Source of the DNA: Candidatus Pelagibacter sp. IMCC9063
Lineage (GTDB): Bacteria; Pseudomonadota; Alphaproteobacteria; Pelagibacterales; Pelagibacteraceae
Reading direction: 5' to 3'
DNA: 64,000 nt
Assembly: GCF_000195085.1 (NCBI RefSeq)
Contig: NC_015380.1
Span: 234,001 to 298,000 of the forward strand
This document shows positions 42,726 to 51,903 of this stretch, in pieces. Within the stretch, counting starts at the first letter, position 1. Each line of letters starts with the position of its first letter. The notes below the pieces were generated by a model. That model made no database searches. It saw nothing but the letters and a program-made list of their open reading frames with translations, and was not told the DNA's origin. The position numbers and the translations under genes are program-made.

Positions 42726-43134
42726 TGGCTTTTCGTAGATCATGGGTTTTTGTATGTTTTAAAAGAATTTCAATTCTATCTTTGTGTTTTTTTTTTATTA
42801 AGTCTGGCCATTCTATTATATTTAAAAATAAATATTCTTGATTAAATATTCCAATGTTATCCAATTCTTTTATTCTTTTAATTCTGTACAAATCATAATG
42901 GGCAATATTTATATTTTTATTAATAGTGTAATACTGCACTATATTGTAGGTTGGACTAACTACCTCTTCTTTCTTTGCTTTAAATTTTTGCTGAAAGCTT
43001 TGTATAAAAAATCGAGAAAATGTTGTTTTGCCAGCTCCAATTTCACCATACAAATATATTGAGTCGCCCACTTTAACTTTTTTAGAAATTTTTTTAGATA
43101 ATGATTGAAGTTGCTTTATGGAAATAAATTCCAT
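42691..43134 (-). CDS. tsaE: tRNA threonylcarbamoyladenosine ATPase TsaE
   Basis: A 147-residue P-loop ATPase needed for the t6A modification of ANN-decoding tRNAs, with TsaB, TsaC and TsaD. Walker A is LYGEIGAGKTTFSRFF; the SPTYNIVQYY and HYDLYRIK motifs follow, and NIIEWPDLI is the third hallmark. Length is typical. It is five bases downstream of ahcY, and the amgK start lies inside its 3' end. Confidence 0.92.
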   Translation of the reverse strand: MEFISIKQLQSLSKKISKKVKVGDSIYLYGEIGAGKTTFSRFFIQSFQQKFKAKKEEVVSPTYNIVQYYTINKNINIAHYDLYRIKRIKELDNIGIFNQEYLFLNIIEWPDLIKKKHKDRIEILLKHTKTHDLRKANVKYFGRFKKK

Positions 43135-43139
43135 GGCCT

Positions 43140-44423
43140 TTAATATCTATAGCTATCGTGCTTAAATGGACCTTGTTGTTTTACACTAATATAGTCGGCT
43201 TGTTCCTTGCTTAATTTAGTTAGCTTTGCTCCCACTTTTTCTAAGTGAAGTGCTGCAACTTTTTCATCTAAATGCTTAGGTAGTACGTACACTTGGTTTT
43301 CATATTTATCTGTATTGTTCCAAAGCTCTATTTGAGCAATAACTTGGTTAGTAAAGGAAGCGCTCATAACAAAACTAGGGTGACCTGTACCACAACCTAG
43401 ATTAACTAGTCTTCCCTCTGCTAGTAAAATAATTCTTTTTTTACTTGGTAGTTCAATTTCGTGCACTTGAGGTTTAATCTCTGTCCACTTGTAATTCTTT
43501 AATGCATCTACTTGAATTTCGTTATCAAAGTGTCCTATGTTACAAAGTATAGCTCTATCTTTCATCAATCTCATGTGATCTGCCGTAACAATATCTTTAT
43601 TACCTGTTGCGGTAACTACTATGTCAGCTTCTTTAATAGACTCATCCATAACAACTACTTCATAGCCTTCCATAGCTGCTTGCAGTGCACAAATTGGATC
43701 TGTTTCTGTCACCATTACTCTAGCTCCACTTTGTCTAAGAGATGCTGCACTACCTTTTCCTACATCACCAAATCCTGCAACGATTGCTACTTTACCTGAC
43801 ATCATGACATCTGTTGCTCGCTTGATTCCATCGACAAGACTTTCTCTACAGCCATAAAGATTATCAAACTTAGATTTTGTTACTGAGTCGTTTACATTAA
43901 TTGCTGGTATTAATAATTTTTTATCTTCGGCCATTTTATTTAAAGCCAACACTCCGGTCGTTGTTTCTTCCGAAACTCCTTTTACATCTTTTAACAGATG
44001 CGAATATTCTTTATGCATAAGGTCCGTAAGATCACCTCCATCATCTAATATCATGTTAGGCTTCCAGTCCTTATTTCCTTCAATGGTTTGTTTAACACAC
44101 CACCAATATTCTTCCTCGGTTTCACCTTTCCAAGCAAATACCGGAATTCCTTTTTTTGCAATTGCTGCAGCTGCGTGATCTTGGGTTGAAAATATATTGC
44201 AAGAAGACCATCTTACAGAAGCACCCAATGCTACCAATGTATCTATTAATACAGCTGTTTGAATTGTCATGTGAAGGCATCCAAGAATATTTGCCCCTTT
44301 TAAAGGTTGTTGAGCAGAATACTCTTTTCTTAGAGCCATTAGTCCCGGCATTTCTGTTTCAGCAAGAGAAATTTCTCTATCTCCAAAATCAGCAAGGCCA
44401 ATATCTTTAATTTTATAATCCAT
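43140..44423 (-). CDS. ahcY: S-adenosylhomocysteine hydrolase (adenosylhomocysteinase)
   Basis: A 427-residue NAD-dependent enzyme recycling S-adenosylhomocysteine to adenosine and homocysteine. It has the substrate motif [17 protein letters not shown], the NAD site [22 protein letters not shown], TVTGxxxI equivalents ([11 protein letters not shown]) and the C-terminal KHDSYRY. The start at ATG 44423 ([14 protein letters not shown]) is the family start; a frame extension 24 bases upstream is unneeded. With metY this serves SAM turnover. It lies between chvG and tsaE in a familiar alphaproteobacterial order. Confidence 0.95.
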   Translation of the reverse strand: MDYKIKDIGLADFGDREISLAETEMPGLMALRKEYSAQQPLKGANILGCLHMTIQTAVLIDTLVALGASVRWSSCNIFSTQDHAAAAIAKKGIPVFAWKGETEEEYWWCVKQTIEGNKDWKPNMILDDGGDLTDLMHKEYSHLLKDVKGVSEETTTGVLALNKMAEDKKLLIPAINVNDSVTKSKFDNLYGCRESLVDGIKRATDVMMSGKVAIVAGFGDVGKGSAASLRQSGARVMVTETDPICALQAAMEGYEVVVMDESIKEADIVVTATGNKDIVTADHMRLMKDRAILCNIGHFDNEIQVDALKNYKWTEIKPQVHEIELPSKKRIILLAEGRLVNLGCGTGHPSFVMSASFTNQVIAQIELWNNTDKYENQVYVLPKHLDEKVAALHLEKVGAKLTKLSKEQADYISVKQQGPFKHDSYRY

Positions 44424-44467
44424 ATTTTTACATGCAAGTAGCAACATTGCTTTTACAAATCAATTGT

Positions 44468-46015
44468 TTATTTCCTCAGAGGTAACTGAATATCTATAAC
44501 TGCCCCGGAATTTGATTTTTTTGAGAAATTGTATGCTTTTATAGACCCTTTGTGAGAATCGATAATATTTTTTACAATATTTAGACCTAATCCTGAATGA
44601 TTAACCGAACTATCATCTGGTCTATCGCTATAAAATCTCTCAAAGATCTTACTAACATTTTTTTCATCAAAACCCGGGCCTTTATCTGTAACTAATATTT
44701 CTACTTCTTTGTCCTTATTTTTTTTTGCAATAGACAATATTACCTCTGCATTGTTTGGACTAAAGGAAACTGCATTTTCTAAAACATTTGCTACAACTTG
44801 TTCGATTCTACTTTCTACTCCAAACACCTTTGCATCGGACAATTTAGATGTATTTTTAAAATTTATAGAAATATTTTTATCCAAAGTTTTAATGTCTGTA
44901 TTAAAATCTTCAATCACACTTTCTATCAAAGGTATTAAATCAAATTCTTTAGTAACCGATCTTGATTGACTGGCCTCATCTTTGAGAACTTGAGAATAAT
45001 CTGTTATAAGTCGTTCAATACGCTCTACATCATTAGATATAATTCTTAACAACTTATTTCTTTTAACGTCATCACTAGTATTGATTAATAATTCTGAAGC
45101 ACCTTTTAATGATGCAAGTGGATTTCTAATTTCATGTGTAAGATCTGATGCAAATCTTTCTGCAAGATCAATACGATCATAAAGTGTAGAAGTCATATCT
45201 CTTAAGGACCTAGACAAGTTACCAATTTCATCGTCTCGGGGCTCTATTTGATTGCCTAAATTATTTTTTTTACTTTCTGGAGATGCCTGATTGGCAAAAA
45301 TATTCAATTCTCTGATTGGCTTGATAATATAAGCATTTAAAAAGATAGAAAAAATTAAAATAATAATAGCAGCAATTAAGACTGACCTCAGTACAAAGTT
45401 TTTTCTTTCCTCAACAGCCAGCATAATTTCATTAGAAATTTCTGAAATTACAATTGTTAATGTTTCATTGTTTTCTAAAAAAATTTTTGAGAATGTATGA
45501 ACAATTAGGTTTTTGTTAACAAATTCAGATGCTGCAAAGTTATTCTCGTCAACTAATCTTTGTGTCTGCTCTGTTAAAAAATTTGAATTTACTAGATTCT
45601 GCTTTAAATCATTTTTTAAAATTATTTCTTTTTTAGGTATATTCTTCAATGTGTATTCCTCAATTCTTGAAGGTCTAGAAAAAACACCCTGCTCAATATC
45701 TAGAAGAACGGAGTCTAATATAAGATTATTTTCTTTATCTAAAAATTTTATTTGGTCAATCTCATCAAATAAAAATTTAGATTTAATCAAAAAACTTTTT
45801 AGTTGCTCTTTTTGAATATTAATTTTTTGAATATTTAAATTAGCTTCTATATTTTTAATGACTCTTAAGTGCTTGTTAGACTGTTTTGATATCAATTCTG
45901 GCTGAATAGCTTTTAAATAAAGAAACGTAAAAAAACTTAAAATAATAAATATAAATAAGTTAAAAACTAAGAACTGAGTTAGTAAAGACCGGGAGGATAA
46001 TAATCTAGCAATCAT
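44468..46015 (-). CDS. chvG: ChvG-type sensor histidine kinase
   Basis: A 515-residue membrane histidine kinase. The two N-terminal spans (about residues 10-40 and 215-235) enclose a periplasmic sensor region, followed by a HAMP-like linker (PIRELNIFANQASP), the phospho-acceptor HEIRNPLASLKG, and an ATP-binding domain (NVLENAVSFSP; DKGPGFDEKNVSKIFERFY; GLGLNIVKNI). ChvG/ExoS kinases sense acidic or envelope signals and control surface and host-adaptation genes. The start at ATG 46015, two bases after the chvI stop, is favoured. Confidence 0.9.
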   Translation of the reverse strand: MIARLLSSRSLLTQFLVFNLFIFIILSFFTFLYLKAIQPELISKQSNKHLRVIKNIEANLNIQKINIQKEQLKSFLIKSKFLFDEIDQIKFLDKENNLILDSVLLDIEQGVFSRPSRIEEYTLKNIPKKEIILKNDLKQNLVNSNFLTEQTQRLVDENNFAASEFVNKNLIVHTFSKIFLENNETLTIVISEISNEIMLAVEERKNFVLRSVLIAAIIILIFSIFLNAYIIKPIRELNIFANQASPESKKNNLGNQIEPRDDEIGNLSRSLRDMTSTLYDRIDLAERFASDLTHEIRNPLASLKGASELLINTSDDVKRNKLLRIISNDVERIERLITDYSQVLKDEASQSRSVTKEFDLIPLIESVIEDFNTDIKTLDKNISINFKNTSKLSDAKVFGVESRIEQVVANVLENAVSFSPNNAEVILSIAKKNKDKEVEILVTDKGPGFDEKNVSKIFERFYSDRPDDSSVNHSGLGLNIVKNIIDSHKGSIKAYNFSKKSNSGAVIDIQLPLRK

Positions 46016-46017
46016 TG

Positions 46018-46716
46018 CTATCCTACATTCCAACGATAGCCACTTCCATATCTAGTTTCTATAGCTGAAAAATCTTTATCAATTTTTTTAAATTTTTTTC
46101 TAATTCTCTTAACATGACTATCAATAGTTCTGTCTTCTATGTCATTATTCTCTCTATAGGCAATAGTCATTAGGTGTGACCTCTCTTTAATAACACCAGG
46201 TCTTTTCGCCAACTCATAGACTATTTGAAATTCGGTTGTTGTTAATTTGTCTGGTAGCGCTTGACTATCCCAATGACACTCTAATTGTTCTGGGTCGAGA
46301 ATTAATTTTCCATGTTGAATTGTATTCTTGCTAATAGGTGCGTTTTGATCTCTTTTTCTAAATTGAACTTTGATTCTTTCTATTAAAACTTTGATTGAAA
46401 AACCTCCAGATTTTTTTACAAAGTCATCCGCTCCTAGTTTCAAGCCAAGCAATTCATCAACCTCTTCATCCTTGGATGTTAAAAAAATAATAGGAATATC
46501 TGTTTTTTTTCTTAGTTTTTTTAAAAGTTCCTCTCCATTCATTCTTGGCATTTTAATATCTATAACTGCCAAATCCGGTGGGGTTCTTGTAATTCCTATG
46601 TAGGCACTTTCTCCATCAAGGTATGTTTGAACTTTAAAGCCTTCATTTTCTAGGGCCATAGAAACACTTGTTAAAATATTTCTATCATCATCAACTAATG
46701 CAATTATTTTGCTCAT
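46018..46716 (-). CDS. chvI: ChvI-type response regulator (OmpR family)
   Basis: A 232-residue response regulator. A receiver domain (IALVDDDRNILTSVSMALENEG; phospho-acceptor Asp in LAVIDIKMPRMNG; IIFLTSKDEE) is followed by an OmpR winged-helix (LTTTEFQIVYELAKRPGVIKERSHLMTIAYRE; TIDSHVKRIRKKFK; RYGSGYRW). It partners ChvG, whose gene is two bases downstream. Family regulators of this type bind DNA upstream of envelope and metabolic genes. No self-operator is obvious in the 48-base gap to polA. Confidence 0.92.
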   Translation of the reverse strand: MSKIIALVDDDRNILTSVSMALENEGFKVQTYLDGESAYIGITRTPPDLAVIDIKMPRMNGEELLKKLRKKTDIPIIFLTSKDEEVDELLGLKLGADDFVKKSGGFSIKVLIERIKVQFRKRDQNAPISKNTIQHGKLILDPEQLECHWDSQALPDKLTTTEFQIVYELAKRPGVIKERSHLMTIAYRENNDIEDRTIDSHVKRIRKKFKKIDKDFSAIETRYGSGYRWNVG

Positions 46717-46764
46717 ATTTAATAATGAATATTATCAAAAAAAGTCAAAAAAAAGACTACTAAT

Positions 46765-49584
46765 TTAATGAGCCTCACTCCAGTTTTTACCACTTTTTAC
46801 ATCTACTGTGAGTGGAATGCTAAATTTGACTAAAGGCTCAGAGGCATTTTCCATCTCATGAGCTATTTTTTGCTGAACACTAGATACATCTTTTTCCTTA
46901 CACTCTAATAAAAGCTCGTCATGCACCTGAATAAGTAAGCTTGCTGGTATCTCTTTAGCAGAAATTTTTTTGTCGATTTGGATCATTGCTAATCTTAACA
47001 AGTCAGCTGCCGTACCTTGAATGGGAGCATTAATACAAGCTCTTTCTTGAAATGTTCTTAGGGTATGATTTTTATCATTGATGTTAGGAAAGTGACATTT
47101 TCGATCAAATAAAGTTTTTACGTAACCATTCTTTCTACAAAATGTTATATTTTCATTCATAAAATCTCTTATTTCAGGAAATTTTCCAAAATAGGATTTT
47201 AAAAAATTCTCTGCTTCAGAATTGCTAACAGATATTTGTTTTGCCAAACCATAAGAAGAAATTCCATAAATAATTCCAAAGTTGATTGCTTTTGCTTTTC
47301 TTCTCATATCCTCATCTACTTTTTTTAAAGAAACATCAAATATTTGGCTCGCCGTTAAAGTATGAATATCTTCTTTGTTTAAAAAGGCTTTTTTTAACTC
47401 CTTAACGTCCCCCATATGAGCAAGAATCCTCATTTCTATTTGACTATAGTCAGCCGAGATTAGTTTCGAGTTTTTATCAGACACAAATGCAGATCTAATT
47501 TCTTTTCCTTCTATATTTTTGATAGGAATGTTTTGCAAATTTGGATTGGCACTAGCAAGCCTACCTGTGGTGGTGGCTGCCAATAAAAAGGAGGTATGCA
47601 CCCGTTTACTTTTGGCGTTAATATAAGTTGGTAGAGTATCCGTGTATGTATTTTTAAGTTTAGATTTTTGTCTCCAATTCAAAACTAATTTAGGAAATTC
47701 ATGTCCTTGGGATGCTAGATCTTCTAACACTGCCACATTAGTAGCAAAATTTCCTTTTTTAGTCTTTTTGCTTCCGGCAATTTTTAACTTCTCATAAATA
47801 ACATCTCCTAATTGCTTGGGAGAACCAATGTTAAATTCTTCCTTGGCAATTTTAAATATTTTTTTTTCGAGGTTTTGAATTTCTATTTCAAATTTTTTAG
47901 ACAATTTTTCTAAAATGTTTTTGTCTATTTTTATTCCATTGTTTTCAACTGAAGATAATATTTTAATTAATGGCTTTTCTAAATTGTCATAGACGCCAAG
48001 AACATTTTCATTAAATAGTCTTTTTTCAAACATTTTGTAGAGTCTAAGAGTAATATCAGCATCTTCGCAGGCATAATCTTTTGCTTGTTCTATATCTACA
48101 AAATCAAAAGTGACTTGGGATTTTCCTATTCCGGCAACATCTTTAAATGAAATAGTTTTGTGATTTAAATGAAGCTCTGACAAAAGATCCATACCATGTC
48201 TATTTTTTCCTGCGTCTAAGGAATATGACATCAGCATAGTATCTTCTATTGAGTTCATCTGAATGCCATGTTTTAGAAAAATTCTATAATCATATTTAAT
48301 ATTTTGACCCACTTTTTTAACTGTTGGGTCCTCCAAGTAAGGCTTAATGACACTCAATACATCTTTTAGCTTTAACTGCTTTTTGATTGATGGATCAGAT
48401 TTGTTTTGATGACCGATAGGAATATAAAATGCTTCTCCAGGCCTATAGGACAAGGAAATACCAACCAAGTTAGCAACCATTGTGTCCAATGAATTGGTTT
48501 CCGTATCAATTGCAAACAATCCTTTTTCATCTGATTTTTTTAGTACACTCTTCAATTCACTCATGTCAAAAATTAGGGAGAATTTTTTTTCTATAATTTT
48601 TTCTGGAACGTCTGGTAATTTGCCAGATTCAACACTTGGCTCTTTAGACTCTGTAAGTTTAGATTGAGGAGATGCTTTTCCTGAAAATTTTCCATAATCA
48701 CTTTCTAATTTTTTAAAAAGCCTACCAAACTCCATTTCCTGCAAAAACTTTAATATTTTATCAGGATCGATGGATTTAAGGGCAAACTCGTCTAAAGAGG
48801 TTTTGACAGGCACATCTTTTTTTAAAGTTACTAACTTTTTGCTTATTAAAGCCTTGTCTTTATTATCTAGCAAAGTCTGCCTACGTTTAGGCTGCTTTAT
48901 GCTGGAAGCATTTTCTAAAACTTTTTCCAAAGAACCAAACTGATTTATCAATTCCGCTGCTGTTTTAATTCCAATACCTGGTACTCCAGGTATATTGTCC
49001 GATGAATCGCCAGCTAAGGACTGGACGTCAATTACTTTATCTGGATAAACTCCGAATTTTTCTTTGACCTCTTCTTTGCCAATGTACTTATCTTTCATTG
49101 TATCCATCATAAAAGTATTCTCATCAACCAACTGCATAAGATCTTTATCGGATGAAATAATTGTTACTTTTATATTCTTTTTTGATGCCTGTTCTTTATA
49201 GGTGGCTATCAAATCGTCTGCCTCATAATTTGCTAATTCAACTCCTAAAATGTTAAAGGCCTCTACGGCTTTTCTTATGTAGCTAAATTGTGGAATAAGA
49301 TCTTCAGGTGTGTCTTGTCTATTGGCTTTATACTCTTTGTAAATATCGTTTCTAAAATTTTTTCTTGCAGTATCAAATATAACTGCAAAGTGTGTTGGTC
49401 GATCTACTTTATCTAAAGACCTAGATTCTTCTAAAAATTTATAAAGCATGTTACAAAAACCACTCACTGCACCAACTGGTAAGCCATCGCTTTTTCTTGT
49501 TAAAGGTGGAAGGGCATAATAAGCCCTAAAGATATAACCAGAGCCATCAATTAAATAAATATGTTTTTTGGAGTTATTGGCCAT
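46765..49584 (-). CDS. polA: DNA polymerase I
   Basis: A 939-residue polymerase with all three domains. The N-terminal 5'-3' exonuclease starts YLIDGSGYIFRAYYALPPLTR with SLAGDSSDNIPGVPGIG. The 3'-5' proofreading domain has FAIDTETNSLD and QNIKYDYRIFLKHGI. The C-terminal polymerase has SADYSQIEMRILAHMG, KAINFGIIYGIS, and LIQVHDELLLE near the end. It processes Okazaki fragments and repair gaps. Length is normal (about 930). The preserved DTETN suggests the proofreading site is active, unlike some reduced polymerases. Confidence 0.96.
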   Translation of the reverse strand: MANNSKKHIYLIDGSGYIFRAYYALPPLTRKSDGLPVGAVSGFCNMLYKFLEESRSLDKVDRPTHFAVIFDTARKNFRNDIYKEYKANRQDTPEDLIPQFSYIRKAVEAFNILGVELANYEADDLIATYKEQASKKNIKVTIISSDKDLMQLVDENTFMMDTMKDKYIGKEEVKEKFGVYPDKVIDVQSLAGDSSDNIPGVPGIGIKTAAELINQFGSLEKVLENASSIKQPKRRQTLLDNKDKALISKKLVTLKKDVPVKTSLDEFALKSIDPDKILKFLQEMEFGRLFKKLESDYGKFSGKASPQSKLTESKEPSVESGKLPDVPEKIIEKKFSLIFDMSELKSVLKKSDEKGLFAIDTETNSLDTMVANLVGISLSYRPGEAFYIPIGHQNKSDPSIKKQLKLKDVLSVIKPYLEDPTVKKVGQNIKYDYRIFLKHGIQMNSIEDTMLMSYSLDAGKNRHGMDLLSELHLNHKTISFKDVAGIGKSQVTFDFVDIEQAKDYACEDADITLRLYKMFEKRLFNENVLGVYDNLEKPLIKILSSVENNGIKIDKNILEKLSKKFEIEIQNLEKKIFKIAKEEFNIGSPKQLGDVIYEKLKIAGSKKTKKGNFATNVAVLEDLASQGHEFPKLVLNWRQKSKLKNTYTDTLPTYINAKSKRVHTSFLLAATTTGRLASANPNLQNIPIKNIEGKEIRSAFVSDKNSKLISADYSQIEMRILAHMGDVKELKKAFLNKEDIHTLTASQIFDVSLKKVDEDMRRKAKAINFGIIYGISSYGLAKQISVSNSEAENFLKSYFGKFPEIRDFMNENITFCRKNGYVKTLFDRKCHFPNINDKNHTLRTFQERACINAPIQGTAADLLRLAMIQIDKKISAKEIPASLLIQVHDELLLECKEKDVSSVQQKIAHEMENASEPLVKFSIPLTVDVKSGKNWSEAH

Positions 49585-49636
49585 AAAAGTAATTTCTTTT
49601 ATAGAAATTATTGAGTATTAATACAATTAATACTTC

Positions 49637-50569
49637 ATGAATAATTCAATTGCCTTAGAAATAAAAAATGTAGGTAAGACTTACAAATTGCAAGATGGCA
49701 ATTCCTTGAAAGCCTTAGATGACATTACGTTTAATGTTAAGCAGGGAGAAATCTTTGGATTACTGGGTCCTAACGGTGCTGGAAAATCCACCTTGATTAA
49801 TATTCTAGGAGGAACAGTCATTAAGTCCAATGGCTTGGTTAATGTATGGGGTTTTGACTTGGACTTAAATCCTAGACAAGTAAGGGCTTCAATTGGAATA
49901 GTTCCTCAGGAGATTAACGTTGATCCATTTTTTACTCCTAAAAAATTATTAGATATTCAAGCGGGCATGTACGGCGTCGCTAAAAAAGACAGGATTACAG
50001 ATAAAATATTAGAACTTACCAGCCTTACAGATAAAGCAGATTCATATATGAGGTCTCTATCCGGCGGAATGAAAAGGAGATTGTTGCTTGCAAAAGCAAT
50101 GGTGCATCAGCCTCCAATCTTAATATTAGACGAGCCAACAGCTGGTGTTGATGTTGATTTAAGACAAAAACTTTTAGAAAATGTTAAAGAACTCAACAAG
50201 CAAGGAGTAACTATTATTTTGACCACTCACTACCTTCAAGAAGCAGAGGAGCTTTGTGATAGAATAGCTATTATTAATCATGGGAAGATTGTTGCATTGG
50301 ACAAAACTGAAAATCTACTGGCAGAGATTCATTTAAAAAAAATAAAATTTAAAGTGAAAAACTTTAAAAACATTGGTGATAAATTAGATGATCATCTAAA
50401 AATAAAATACTTAAAAAATAACCAAATATCGGTAAAATACGATAAAACAATTAGTAATATTGAAAACATAATTTTTAAAATTAAAGAAAAAGGTCTTGAA
50501 ATTGAAGACATAATGACTGAAGATGCTGATTTAGAGGATGTATTTATTAAACTAACAAAAAATTTATGA
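49637..50569 (+). CDS. ABC transporter ATP-binding protein (ABC-2 export type)
   Basis: A 310-residue ATPase. Walker A is GLLGPNGAGKSTLINIL, the signature is RSLSGGMKRRLLLAKAM, Walker B is PPILILDEPTAGVD, and TTHYLQEAEELCDRIAI carries the switch His. The form is the DrrA/NodI/YadG-like export class, which pairs with an ABC-2 permease, and has a C-terminal extension of about 90 residues. No permease is adjacent; the next gene is bioY, with a 4-base overlap. The partner permease may lie elsewhere, or the coupling to bioY may be fortuitous. Confidence 0.88.
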   Translation: MNNSIALEIKNVGKTYKLQDGNSLKALDDITFNVKQGEIFGLLGPNGAGKSTLINILGGTVIKSNGLVNVWGFDLDLNPRQVRASIGIVPQEINVDPFFTPKKLLDIQAGMYGVAKKDRITDKILELTSLTDKADSYMRSLSGGMKRRLLLAKAMVHQPPILILDEPTAGVDVDLRQKLLENVKELNKQGVTIILTTHYLQEAEELCDRIAIINHGKIVALDKTENLLAEIHLKKIKFKVKNFKNIGDKLDDHLKIKYLKNNQISVKYDKTISNIENIIFKIKEKGLEIEDIMTEDADLEDVFIKLTKNL

Positions 50570-51129
50570 TTACAAACAAATATACAAACTCCACAAAATC
50601 AATTCAAATTGTATCTTACTTTTTAATTTTGTTAATTGGATCTGCACTTCTTATTATATCTTCAAAAATAAAAGTCCCTTTTTATCCAGTTCCAATGACC
50701 ATGCAAACTTTTATAATTATTTTTTTTGGATCTTTTTTTGGGTGGAAAAAAGCAAGCTTAATTGTTTTAACTTATTTAATGGAAGGCTTGTTTGGCTTTC
50801 CTGTTTTTGCAGGTACTCCTGAAAAAGGACTTGGGTTAAGCTATATGGTTGGCCCAACTGGTGGGTATTTGTTAGGATTCTTATTTACTGCTTTTTTGTC
50901 TGGATACTTTAATTTAAGAACTAATTTTATTTTACGTTTTTTCTATCTAGCTGTTTCGGTAGTTCCCATTTATCTTCTTGGATATTTGTGGCTAGGTTAC
51001 CTTGTGGGATGGGGTAAGCCAATATTTGAAATTGGAGTACAACCTTTTATTCTTGCAGAATTTTTCAAAATATTATTACTTGCCCTAATAATTCCAAAAA
51101 TTTTTAGTCTAAAAAAAAACTTAGAATGA
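50566..51129 (+). CDS. bioY: BioY biotin transporter (S component)
   Basis: A 187-residue membrane protein with about six hydrophobic segments. BioY hallmarks are KIKVPFYPVPMTMQTFIIIFFG near residue 32, the region GTPEKGLGLSYMVGPTGGYLLGF, and the C-terminal GVQPFILAEFFKILL. It takes up biotin, either alone or with an energising ATPase (EcfA/BioM) and BioN. Here the upstream ABC ATPase is of the export class, not a clear BioM, and no bioN is present, so solitary function is likely. The start overlaps the upstream stop (ATGA). Confidence 0.93.
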   Translation: MITNKYTNSTKSIQIVSYFLILLIGSALLIISSKIKVPFYPVPMTMQTFIIIFFGSFFGWKKASLIVLTYLMEGLFGFPVFAGTPEKGLGLSYMVGPTGGYLLGFLFTAFLSGYFNLRTNFILRFFYLAVSVVPIYLLGYLWLGYLVGWGKPIFEIGVQPFILAEFFKILLLALIIPKIFSLKKNLE

Positions 51130-51693
51130 TTATCTAGGGGATCTTTTGGAGAGAATTCTCTGTAAGGTTCTACGATGCATTTTTAACCTTCTTGCTGTTT
51201 CAGAAACATTGCGATTGCAAAGTTCAAACACGCGCTGAATATGTTCCCATTTCACTCGATCGGCCGACATTGGATTCTCGGGTGGGGCTGCTTTTCTATC
51301 TGGGGCTGCTAATAAGGCTGCCTCAACAGCTTCCGCATCTGCAGGCTTTGAAATGTAATCTATAGCTCCGGCTTTAACAGCTGCAACTGCTGTTGGTAAA
51401 TTTCCATATCCTGTAAGCATAACTATTCGGCTATCTTCTTTAATTCGGTGAATTTCGTCAACTACATCCAGTCCATTGCCGTCCAAAAGTCGAAGGTCGA
51501 TAACAGCAAAAGCTGGGGGTTTTTTTTTAGCCATCAATTTTGCTTCTTCTACTCCCTTTGCAAGAGTTACTTCAAAGCCTTTGCTCGTCATGGCTCTTCC
51601 TAATCTTCCTCTAAACGGGTCGTCGTCATCCACTATAAGTAGCGTCTTATCTTCAAAATCATTTATTTTTAATGTGTTATTTGGAAATTTCAT
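51130..51693 (-). CDS. regA: ActR/RegA-type redox response regulator
   Basis: A 187-residue regulator. Receiver domain motifs are LLIVDDDDPFRGRLGRAMTSKGFEV, the phospho-acceptor Asp in AVIDLRLLDGNGL and VMLTGYGNLPTAVAAVKAGAIDYISKP. A linker with PPENPMSADRVKWEHIQRV leads to a Fis-type helix-turn-helix (NVSETARRLKMHRRTLQRIL). ActR/RegA/PrrA proteins control respiration, carbon and nitrogen fixation genes in response to redox state in alphaproteobacteria. Its kinase partner is probably the regB-like gene ending at 54991, but the two are separated by the polyamine cluster rather than adjacent. Confidence 0.93.
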   Translation of the reverse strand: MKFPNNTLKINDFEDKTLLIVDDDDPFRGRLGRAMTSKGFEVTLAKGVEEAKLMAKKKPPAFAVIDLRLLDGNGLDVVDEIHRIKEDSRIVMLTGYGNLPTAVAAVKAGAIDYISKPADAEAVEAALLAAPDRKAAPPENPMSADRVKWEHIQRVFELCNRNVSETARRLKMHRRTLQRILSKRSPR

Positions 51694-51903
51694 ATTTACC
51701 TATATATGTCAAAGAAAGACAATCACAAGAGAAAACTGGGTATAAATATCATCAGAATAGATTGCTAAGCTAGTTCACATTCCAAAAAAATAATGAGTTT
51801 TTTTTCTTTACTTTAATACAGAAAAACCCTATTTGCGGAATTAAGATGGCTTTATATTTTAAATTTTATAAGTCGACTAGTAACTAACGAGAGGTTTTAT
51901 GAG

